From Streptomyces sp. NBC_00568 (GTDB taxonomy: Bacteria > Actinomycetota > Actinomycetes > Streptomycetales > Streptomycetaceae): 64,000 nt of DNA. The DNA is taken from the NCBI RefSeq assembly GCF_026341855.1, contig NZ_JAPENW010000001.1, forward strand, positions 3,835,001-3,899,000. The letters run 5' to 3'. The position numbers were made by a program, and so were the translations under genes. Below, one piece after another: positions 16,150 to 23,030 of the stretch (position 1 is its first letter; each line of letters starts with the position of its first letter). A model generated the notes under the pieces. It saw only the letters and a program-made list of their open reading frames with translations. It made no database searches and was not told the DNA's origin.

Positions 16150-17430
16150 GTGCCGTCCATCGACGTCGTCGTAGCCCGGGAAATCCTGGACTCCCGAGGC
16201 AACCCCACGGTCGAGGTCGAGGTCGGCCTCGACGACGGCAGCACGGGTCGTGCCGCCGTTCCGTCCGGCGCTTCCACCGGCGCCTTCGAAGCCATCGAGC
16301 TCCGCGACGGTGACCCGAACCGTTACCAGGGCAAGGGTGTCGAGAAGGCCGTCCTCGCCGTCATCGAGCAGATCGGCCCGGAGCTCGTCGGCTACGACGC
16401 CACCGAGCAGCGCCTGATCGACCAGGCGATGTTCGACCTGGACGCCACCGACAACAAGGGCTCGCTCGGCGCCAACGCCATCCTCGGCGTCTCGCTCGCC
16501 GTCGCGCACGCCGCTTCCGAGGCGTCCGACCTGCCGCTCTTCCGCTACCTGGGCGGCCCGAACGCGCACCTGCTGCCCGTTCCGATGATGAACATCCTGA
16601 ACGGCGGGTCGCACGCCGACTCGAACGTGGACATCCAGGAGTTCATGATCGCCCCGATCGGCGCGGAGTCCTTCTCCGAGGCCCTGCGCTGGGGCACCGA
16701 GGTCTACCACACCCTCAAGTCCGTCCTGAAGTCCAAGGGCCTGTCCACCGGCCTCGGCGACGAGGGCGGCTTCGCCCCGAACCTGGACTCCAACCGCGCC
16801 GCGCTCGACCTCATCCTCGAGGCCATCAAGCAGGCCGGTTACGTCCCCGGCGAGCAGGTCGCGCTCGCGCTCGACGTCGCCGCGTCCGAGTTCTACAAGG
16901 ACGGCAAGTACGAGTTCGAGGGCAAGTCCCGCTCGGCCGCCGAGATGACCGAGTACTACGAGGAGCTCGTGGCGGCCTACCCGCTCGTCTCCATCGAGGA
17001 CCCGCTCTTCGAGGACGACTGGGCCGGCTGGAAGGTCCTCACCGACCGCCTCGGCGACAAGGTCCAGATCGTCGGCGACGACCTGTTCGTCACCAACCCG
17101 GAGCGCCTGGCCCGCGGCATCGAGGAGGGCACCGCCAACGCGCTGCTCGTCAAGGTCAACCAGATCGGTTCGCTGACCGAGACCCTGGACGCCGTCGAGC
17201 TCGCCCAGCGCAGCGGTTACAAGTGCATGATGTCCCACCGCTCCGGCGAGACCGAGGACGTCACCATCGCCGACCTGGCCGTCGCCACCAACTGCGGCCA
17301 GATCAAGACCGGCGCCCCGGCCCGCTCCGAGCGCGTCGCCAAGTACAACCAGCTGCTGCGCATCGAGGAGATCCTCGACGACGCCGCGGTGTACGCCGGC
17401 CGCTCGGCGTTCCCCCGCTTCAAGGACTGA
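16150..17430 (+). CDS. eno: Enolase
   Basis: A 426-residue cytosolic glycolytic enzyme converting 2-phosphoglycerate to phosphoenolpyruvate with magnesium. It contains AREILDSRGNPTVEVEV, VPSGASTG, NGGSHADSNVDIQEFMI, DEGGFAP, the metal ligands in LALDVAASEFY, SIEDPL and GDDLFVTN, the catalytic lysine in LVKVNQIG, and SHRSGETED near the end. The start is the GTG at 16150, seven bases after AAGGAG; an ATG at 16144 is too close to that site, and the family begins PSIDVV. The DivIC-like gene follows after 119 bp, the standard actinobacterial order eno-divIC. Confidence 0.98.
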   Translation: MPSIDVVVAREILDSRGNPTVEVEVGLDDGSTGRAAVPSGASTGAFEAIELRDGDPNRYQGKGVEKAVLAVIEQIGPELVGYDATEQRLIDQAMFDLDATDNKGSLGANAILGVSLAVAHAASEASDLPLFRYLGGPNAHLLPVPMMNILNGGSHADSNVDIQEFMIAPIGAESFSEALRWGTEVYHTLKSVLKSKGLSTGLGDEGGFAPNLDSNRAALDLILEAIKQAGYVPGEQVALALDVAASEFYKDGKYEFEGKSRSAAEMTEYYEELVAAYPLVSIEDPLFEDDWAGWKVLTDRLGDKVQIVGDDLFVTNPERLARGIEEGTANALLVKVNQIGSLTETLDAVELAQRSGYKCMMSHRSGETEDVTIADLAVATNCGQIKTGAPARSERVAKYNQLLRIEEILDDAAVYAGRSAFPRFKD

Positions 17431-17549
17431 CCCCGCAAGGCTCAGGAAGCGTCGTCCGTACGTCCCCGCACTCGGTCCCGTACCGTGTGCGGGGACGTAC
17501 GCGCGTGACGGGCCCCTACCGGCGGGCCAGTACTGGGGAGGCGGGACTC

Positions 17550-18026
17550 ATGGCCGTGAAGGACCGGGACCGGTTCTCCACCTCGACCAGGCTGAAGCTG
17601 CTCGGCGAGCAGACGGCGGCCCGGGTCTACCGCTCCCAGACCAAACGGCAGGCGCGCCGCTCCCGGCTGACCGGCCGGGCCGCGCTGCTGGCCCTCGTCC
17701 TGTGCTCCCTGATCGTCGCCCTCGCCTACCCGATGCGGCAGTACGTCTCCCAGCGCGCCGAGGTCGCCGACCTGGAGCGCCAGCGGGAGCAGGCCCGGCA
17801 GCGGGTCGAGCAGCTGCGCGACCTCAAGGCGCGCTGGCAGGACGACGCGTACGCCGAGCAGCAGATCCGGCAGCGGCTGCACTATGTGATGCCGGGCGAG
17901 ACCGGCTACGTCGTGATCGACCCGGACGCGGCGAAGCAGGCCCGCGCCGCCAAGGGCACCACCGACCGCCCCTGGTACACCAATGTCTGGGACGGCGTGG
18001 ACAAGTCCGACGCCGCCGACCAGTGA
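17550..18026 (+). CDS. divIC: Septum formation initiator, FtsB/DivIC family
   Basis: A 158-residue single-pass membrane protein. A basic cytoplasmic head (1-40, with KRQARRSRL) precedes one transmembrane helix (about 43-60), then a coiled coil (about 66-95: AEVADLERQREQARQRVEQL) outside the membrane, and the conserved DDAYAEQQIRQRLHYVMPGETGY region with a Tyr/Trp-rich tail. In bacteria this protein joins FtsL and FtsQ in the divisome; in Streptomyces it supports sporulation septation. GGGGAGG precedes the ATG. It is followed within 30 bp by the DUF501 gene, so eno, divIC, DUF501 and ppx form a conserved gene string. Confidence 0.88.
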   Translation: MAVKDRDRFSTSTRLKLLGEQTAARVYRSQTKRQARRSRLTGRAALLALVLCSLIVALAYPMRQYVSQRAEVADLERQREQARQRVEQLRDLKARWQDDAYAEQQIRQRLHYVMPGETGYVVIDPDAAKQARAAKGTTDRPWYTNVWDGVDKSDAADQ

Positions 18027-18053
18027 CGACCCATGAACTGACCAGAAAGACAC

Positions 18054-18677
18054 GTGACTCACGGCATGGAAACGCCACCGCCCACCACCCCGCGCACCGA
18101 GCCCACCGACGCCGACGTCGAGGCCTTCAAGCAGCAGCTCGGCCGGCCGCCGCGCGGGCTGCGCGCGATCGTGCACCGCTGCCCCTGCGGTCAGCCGGAC
18201 GTGGTGGAGACGGCCCCCCGCCTCCCCGACGGGACACCGTTCCCGACCACGTACTACCTGACGTGCCCGCGGGCCGCGTCGGCGATCGGGACGTTGGAGG
18301 CCAACGGGGTCATGAAGGAGATGACCGACCGGCTGGCCACCGACCCCGAACTGGCCGCGGCCTACCGCGCCGCCCACGAGGACTACATCGCGCGCCGTGA
18401 CGCCATCGAGGTACTGGCGGGCTTCCCGAGCGCGGGCGGCATGCCGGACCGGGTGAAGTGCCTGCACGTCCTGGTCGCCCACTCGCTGGCCGCGGGTCCG
18501 GGCGTGAACCCGCTCGGCGACGAGGCGATCGCGATGCTGCCGGAGTGGTGGCGCAAGGGCGCGTGCGTGACGCTCCCCGCGGAAGGCGGCGCGAAGAGCG
18601 GCGCGAAGAGCGAGGCGAAGGACTCCGGGGACTCCGGGGACACGGCGCAGGACGTCGTGCGGGGTGAGGGCGGGTGA
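18054..18677 (+). CDS. DUF501-family protein
   Basis: A 207-residue protein. The conserved part is about 18-170: VEAFKQQLGRPPRGLRAIVHRCPCGQPDVVET, then PTTYYLTCP, EANGVMKEM, and VKCLHVLVAHSLAAGPGVNPLGDEAI, with cysteines in CPCG, TCP and KCLH that may bind metal. The C-terminal 35 residues are low complexity (GAKSGAKSEAK). DUF501 proteins are nearly always placed between divIC and ppx in actinobacteria; their function is unknown. A GTG start at 18054 is used; ATG at 18066 is an alternative. The last four bases overlap the next start (GTGA), implying coupled translation with the phosphatase. Confidence 0.85.
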   Translation: MTHGMETPPPTTPRTEPTDADVEAFKQQLGRPPRGLRAIVHRCPCGQPDVVETAPRLPDGTPFPTTYYLTCPRAASAIGTLEANGVMKEMTDRLATDPELAAAYRAAHEDYIARRDAIEVLAGFPSAGGMPDRVKCLHVLVAHSLAAGPGVNPLGDEAIAMLPEWWRKGACVTLPAEGGAKSGAKSEAKDSGDSGDTAQDVVRGEGG

Positions 18678-19615
18678 CCCGGGTCGCCGCCGTCGACTGC
18701 GGTACGAACTCGATCCGGCTCCTCGTCGCGGACGCGGACCCGCGGACCGGGGAACTCGTCGAGCTGGACCGCAGGATGATCATCGTGCGGCTCGGCCAGG
18801 GCGTCGACCGCACCGGCCGGCTCGCCCCCGAGGCGCTGGAGCGGACGTTCGCCGCCTGCCGTGAGTACGCGGCGGTCGTCAAGGAGCACGGCGCCGAGCG
18901 GCTGCGGTTCGTGGCCACCTCCGCCTCCCGGGACGCCGAGAACCGGGACGAGTTCGTGCGCGGGGTGCTGGACATCCTCGGCGTCGAGCCGGAGGTCATC
19001 ACCGGGGACCAGGAGGCGGAGTTCTCCTTCACCGGGGCGACCAAGGAGCTGACCGGGCGGGACGACCTGGCCAAGCCCTACCTGGTCGTGGACATCGGCG
19101 GCGGCTCGACCGAGTTCGTCGTCGGGGCCGACCGGGTGGACGCGGCACGCTCCGTGGACATCGGCTGCGTACGGATGACGGAACGGCACCTCGTGCACGA
19201 CGGTGCCGTGACCGACCCGCCCACCGCGGAGCAGATCGCGGCCATGCGCGCCGACATCGAGGCGGCCCTCGACCTCGCCGGGGAGACGGTCCCGCTGCGC
19301 GAGGCGCGCACGCTGGTCGGGCTGGCCGGCTCGGTCACCACGATCGCGGCGATCGCGCTGGGCCTCGACGCGTACGACTCCGCGAGGATCCACCACTCCC
19401 GGGTCTCCGTCGACCGGGTCCGCGAGATCACCGAATGGCTGCTGCGCTCCACCCACGCCGAGCGCGCGGCCGTCCCCTCCATGCATCCGGGGCGCGTCGA
19501 CGTGATCGCCGCGGGTGCGCTCGTGCTGCTCTCGATCATGGAGCGGACCGGGGCCCGGGAGGTCGTCGTGAGCGAGCACGACATCCTCGACGGCATCGCG
19601 TGGTCGGTGGCCTAG
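18674..19615 (+). CDS. Exopolyphosphatase / pppGpp phosphohydrolase family protein (Ppx/GppA)
   Basis: A 313-residue protein of the ASKHA fold. Phosphate-1 loop: VAAVDCGTNSIRLLVAD at 4-20; ATSASRDAENR; phosphate-2 loop: VVDIGGGSTEFV; then LVGLAGSVTTIAAIALG and the closing SEHDILDGIAWSVA. It has the short form (no HD-like C-terminal domain), as in mycobacterial Ppx1. The family removes terminal phosphate from polyphosphate, and some members act on pppGpp. The GTG start overlaps the upstream gene by four bases. After it comes a 430-bp gene-free stretch that holds the ndh control region. Confidence 0.88.
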   Translation: MTRVAAVDCGTNSIRLLVADADPRTGELVELDRRMIIVRLGQGVDRTGRLAPEALERTFAACREYAAVVKEHGAERLRFVATSASRDAENRDEFVRGVLDILGVEPEVITGDQEAEFSFTGATKELTGRDDLAKPYLVVDIGGGSTEFVVGADRVDAARSVDIGCVRMTERHLVHDGAVTDPPTAEQIAAMRADIEAALDLAGETVPLREARTLVGLAGSVTTIAAIALGLDAYDSARIHHSRVSVDRVREITEWLLRSTHAERAAVPSMHPGRVDVIAAGALVLLSIMERTGAREVVVSEHDILDGIAWSVA

Positions 19616-19677
19616 GTCTCGTTCGCTACCGATCAGTAGCCTCGGCTGAGCAGGTCGGATAACGTATGAGCGCGCCT

Positions 19678-19699
19678 GAGGGGGTTGCGGAACCCCCTC
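19678..19699. terminator. Perfect hairpin after the Ppx gene
   Basis: GAGGGGGTT (19678-19686), loop GCGG, AACCCCCTC (19691-19699). The nine-base stem is perfect but has no T-run. It is a probable terminator of the eno-ppx string. Confidence 0.6.
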
Positions 19700-19721
19700 G
19701 GCGGGACCTCGCCGGGAAAGT

Positions 19722-19739
19722 TCGTGAAGTTCTTCACAA
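19722..19739. promoter_or_regulatory. Rex-like redox operator upstream of ndh
   Basis: TCGTGAA-GTTC-TTCACAA matches the Rex operator TTGTGAA-N4-TTCACAA at all but one base. Rex senses the NADH/NAD ratio and represses respiratory genes; ndh is a natural target. A second imperfect site, TTGTGAA-GGGG-CGCACGA, starts at 19994, about 50 bp before ndh. Confidence 0.7.
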
Positions 19740-19901
19740 GGAAAAAGGCCCTGCCGGGCGAGGAAGGGGCCACTTGGGCCCTTCCCCGGCGCTCGGGCGG
19801 TCCGGGAGCATGCTCGACGGAGCATTGCGGCCGTGTTTCCGGGCGGTGAAACAGGGGTGTGGTCGCTGGGCTGAACGGGTTGGACCGCAGCTCACGTGGT
19901 G

Positions 19902-20046
19902 TTGACAACGGTACGAACCGTACGGTGGTTCCCCCGGGTCACCATGACCTCGATCACGTGGGCGGCGGAGTGTAGCAGAGCCCCTGCCCAAGCTTGTGAA
20001 GGGGCGCACGAGCGACCCCCCGGGAGCGGGTGGATACTCGATGGCA
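19902..20046 (+). promoter_or_regulatory. ndh promoter region
   Basis: A perfect TTGACA (19902-19907) is followed by ACGGT-ACGA-ACCGT, a small inverted repeat. Nearer the gene, GATACT (20033-20038) stands seven bases before the ATG, fitting a leaderless transcript. Two promoters are therefore possible, with Rex-like sites upstream of each. Confidence 0.45.
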
Positions 20047-21440
20047 TGAGCACCACGGAGCGTCCCAGGATCCTCGTAGTAGGCGGTGGGTACGTAGGCC
20101 TGTACGCAGCTCGGCGCATCCTCAAGCAGATGCGCTACGGAGAGGCGACCGTCACGGTCGTCGACCCCCGGTCGTACATGACCTACCAGCCCTTCCTCCC
20201 CGAAGCCGCCGCAGGCAGCATCTCGCCGCGGCATGTCGTCGTCCCGCTGCGACGTGTACTTCCCAAGGCGGAGGTCGTCACGGGCCGGGTCACCACCATC
20301 GACCAGGACCGCAAGGTCGCCACGGTCGCCCCCCTCGTGGGCGAGGCGTACGAGCTGCCCTTCGACTACCTCGTCATCGCGATGGGCGCGGTCTCCCGCA
20401 CCTTCCCGATCCCCGGCCTCGCCGAGCAGGGCATCGGCATGAAGGGCATCGAGGAGGCCATCGGCCTGCGCAACCACGTCCTCGAGCAGCTCGACAAGGC
20501 CGACTCCACCACGGACGAGGACGTCCGCCGCAAGGCGCTGACCTTCGTCTTCGTGGGTGGCGGCTTCGCCGGCGCCGAGACCATCGGTGAAGTCGAGGAC
20601 ATGGCCCGCGACGCGGCCAAGTACTACAGCAGCGTGTCCCGCGAGGACATGCGCTTCATCCTCGTCGACGCCGCGGACAAGATCCTTCCCGAGGTCGGCC
20701 CCAAGCTCGGCCAGTACGGCAAGGAGCACCTGGAGAGCCGCGGTGTGGAGATCTACCTCTCCACCTCGATGGACTCCTGCGTCGACGGTCACGTGGTGCT
20801 GAAGAACGGCCTCGAGGTCGACTCCAACACGATCGTCTGGACGGCCGGCGTCAAGCCGAACCCCGTTCTCTCCCGCTTCGGTCTGCCGCTCGGCCCGCGT
20901 GGCCACGTGGACACCCAGACCACCCTCCAGGTGCAGGGCACGGACTACATCTGGGCCGCGGGCGACAACGCCCAGGTGCCGGACGTCGCCGCCCGCAAGG
21001 CCGGTGTCGAGAACGCCTGGTGCCCGCCGAACGCCCAGCACGCGCTGCGTCAGGCCAAGATCCTCGGCGACAACGTGATCTCCGGTATGCGGGGCTTCCC
21101 GCAGAAGGAGTACTCGCACGCCAACAAGGGCGCCGTGGCCGGTCTCGGTCTGCACAAGGGCGTCGCGATGATCGTCATGGGCAAGATGAAGATCAAGCTC
21201 AAGGGCCGTCTCGCCTGGTACATGCACCGTGGCTACCACGGTCTGGCCATGCCGACCTGGAACCGCAAGATCCGCGTCTTCGCGGACTGGACGCTCGCGA
21301 TGTTCCTCAAGCGCGAGGTCGTCTCCCTCGGCGCCATGGAGTCTCCTCGCGAGGAGTTCTACGAGGCCGCCAAGCCGGCCCCGGCCGCGGCCGCCCCGGC
21401 GCCCGCTGTCAAGACCGAGGAGAAGGCCAAGGCCTCCTGA
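20046..21440 (+). CDS. ndh: Type II NADH dehydrogenase
   Basis: A 464-residue flavoprotein. FAD-binding GGGYVGLYAAR (about 13-23), then DPRSYMTYQPFLPEAAAG, the NADH-binding VFVGGGFAGAETIGE near 160, TIVWTAGVKPNP, and YIWAAGDNAQVPDVA. The C-terminal part (LKGRLAWYMHRGYHGLAMPTW and following) is the amphipathic membrane-docking region of NDH-2. The enzyme passes electrons from NADH to menaquinone without pumping protons. The last 30 residues are an Ala/Pro/Lys tail. The Rex-like operator upstream fits control by the NADH/NAD ratio. A long hairpin terminator follows. Confidence 0.93.
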   Translation: MSTTERPRILVVGGGYVGLYAARRILKQMRYGEATVTVVDPRSYMTYQPFLPEAAAGSISPRHVVVPLRRVLPKAEVVTGRVTTIDQDRKVATVAPLVGEAYELPFDYLVIAMGAVSRTFPIPGLAEQGIGMKGIEEAIGLRNHVLEQLDKADSTTDEDVRRKALTFVFVGGGFAGAETIGEVEDMARDAAKYYSSVSREDMRFILVDAADKILPEVGPKLGQYGKEHLESRGVEIYLSTSMDSCVDGHVVLKNGLEVDSNTIVWTAGVKPNPVLSRFGLPLGPRGHVDTQTTLQVQGTDYIWAAGDNAQVPDVAARKAGVENAWCPPNAQHALRQAKILGDNVISGMRGFPQKEYSHANKGAVAGLGLHKGVAMIVMGKMKIKLKGRLAWYMHRGYHGLAMPTWNRKIRVFADWTLAMFLKREVVSLGAMESPREEFYEAAKPAPAAAAPAPAVKTEEKAKAS

Positions 21441-21450
21441 CCTCCGGTCA

Positions 21451-21506
21451 CCGAACGCCCCGAAGGGGCCGCCCGCCATCCGTGGTGCGGGCGGCCCCTT
21501 CGGCGT
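21451..21506 (+). terminator. Long hairpin terminator after ndh
   Basis: AACGCCCCGAAGGGGCCGCC and its continuation to about 21474 pair with the complementary arm from about 21485 to 21506, a stem of roughly 20 bp around a CATCCGTGGT loop. The T content after it is low, as is usual in this genome. Confidence 0.7.
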
Positions 21507-21641
21507 TCTCCCGGCACGAAAAGCATGGTGAGTACACGTATTTTGCGAATCCGTAACGCGGAAGGGGGACTGCGCGCGGGGCGGGTAGGTGTTTACGTGG
21601 GTGTCGGAGCGTTCGGGAGTGTTGTCTCGGAGGTGTACGCC

Positions 21642-22931
21642 ATGCAGGAAGCCGCGCCGCGGCTGAACAGCCTTGTCGAACAGTTGCTGGGAGCCCCGCT
21701 CCCCTTGCGCATCCGCGCCTGGGACGGTTCGGAAGCGGGCCCGCCGGGGGCTCCGGCGCTCGTCGTCCGCAATCGGCGAGCCCTGCGCCGTCTCCTGTGG
21801 AAACCGGGCGAGTTGGGTCTCGCGCGCGCCTGGGTCTCCGGGGACCTGGGAGTCGAGGGCGACCTGTACACCGCCCTGGACCTGATCTCCGGGCTCGTCT
21901 GGGACCGCGGCGAGGACGCCCGGGGGCTCCGGGAGGCGCTGCGCGACCCCGAGGTACGCGCCGCGGTGCGCGGACTGGTGAGGATGGCCGGGCCACCGCT
22001 GCCGCCGGCCCCGCCCGTCGAGGAGGTGCGCAGACGCCGCCACCTGCACACCAAGCGCAGCGACCGGCGGGCCATCAGCCACCACTACGACGTCGGCAAC
22101 GACTTCTACGAGATCGTCCTCGGCCCGTCCATGGTCTACTCGTGCGCCTACTGGGACGAGGGCGGCACTCTGGAGGGGGCCCAGCGCGACAAGCTCGAAC
22201 TCGTCGCCGGGAAGCTGGGCCTGAAGCCCGGTCAGCGGCTCCTCGACGTCGGCTGCGGCTGGGGCTCGATGGCCATCCACGCCGCCCGCGATCACGGCGC
22301 GACCGTGGTCGGGGTGACGCTGTCGCAGGAACAGGCCGCGTACGCCCGTAAACGGGTCGCCGACGAGGGCCTGACCGACAAGGTGGAGATCCGGGTCCAG
22401 GACTACCGGGACGTCACCGACGGGCCCTACGACGCGATCTCCTCCATCGGGATGGCCGAACACGTCGGCGCCGAGCGCTACCTCGAGTACGCCGAGGTGC
22501 TGAACCGTCTGCTCAAGCCCGGCGGGCGGCTGCTCAACCACCAGATCGCGCGACGGCCGCAGCGCGACGAATCGACGTACTCCGTCGACGAGTTCATCGA
22601 CGCCTACGTCTTCCCCGACGGTGAGCTCGCGCCCATCGGGACGACCGTGACGCAGCTGGAACGGGCCGGCTTCGAGGTGCGCGACGTCGAATCCATCCGC
22701 GAGCACTACGCGCTCACCCTGCGCGGCTGGGTCGCCAACCTGGAGGCCGGGTGGTCCCGCGCCGTCCGGCTCGCCAGCCCCGGCCGGGCCCGTGTCTGGC
22801 GCCTGTACATGGCGGCCAGCGCGGTCGCCTTCGAGCGCAACAACATCGGCGTCAACCAGGTCCTGGCGGTGAAGACCCCGGACGGAAGCGGCGCCTCCGG
22901 GATGCCGCTGCGGGCGAGAACCTGGAACTGA
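21642..22931 (+). CDS. Cyclopropane-fatty-acyl-phospholipid synthase family methyltransferase
   Basis: A 429-residue protein. CGGAGG stands ten bases before the ATG at 21642; longer readings upstream lack a ribosome site. Residues 1-130 are the N-terminal domain seen in full-length CFA synthases (RAWVSGDLGVEGDLY). The catalytic part has AISHHYDVGNDFYEIVLG, SCAYW, AdoMet loop LLDVGCGWGSMAIHAA, GVTLSQEQAAYA, SIGMAEHVG and the closing NNIGVNQVLAV. It adds a methylene bridge to unsaturated acyl chains of membrane phospholipids, probably at the stationary phase. The gene is monocistronic and converges on the ABC exporter. Confidence 0.9.
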   Translation: MQEAAPRLNSLVEQLLGAPLPLRIRAWDGSEAGPPGAPALVVRNRRALRRLLWKPGELGLARAWVSGDLGVEGDLYTALDLISGLVWDRGEDARGLREALRDPEVRAAVRGLVRMAGPPLPPAPPVEEVRRRRHLHTKRSDRRAISHHYDVGNDFYEIVLGPSMVYSCAYWDEGGTLEGAQRDKLELVAGKLGLKPGQRLLDVGCGWGSMAIHAARDHGATVVGVTLSQEQAAYARKRVADEGLTDKVEIRVQDYRDVTDGPYDAISSIGMAEHVGAERYLEYAEVLNRLLKPGGRLLNHQIARRPQRDESTYSVDEFIDAYVFPDGELAPIGTTVTQLERAGFEVRDVESIREHYALTLRGWVANLEAGWSRAVRLASPGRARVWRLYMAASAVAFERNNIGVNQVLAVKTPDGSGASGMPLRARTWN

Positions 22932-22947
22932 CGCGGACAGCCCGAGA

Positions 22948-22991
22948 CAGGGAAGGGGCCACGTTCCGGACGGAACGTGGCCCCTTCCCTG
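22948..22991. terminator. Bidirectional terminator between converging genes
   Basis: A perfect 20-bp stem: arm 22948-22967 pairs with 22972-22991 around the loop GGAC. It sits in the 99-bp gap between the CFA synthase and the ABC permease and would serve both strands. Confidence 0.85.
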
Positions 22992-23030
22992 CGCGACCGG
23001 GCCGCTGGTCCGGCCCGCCGCTCCTTCCCG

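Noticed and set aside
19891..19960. Start of ndh further upstream
   Set aside because: The frame is open to about 19896 but crosses the promoter and operator-like repeats; MSTTERPRIL at 20046 matches an NDH-2 start.
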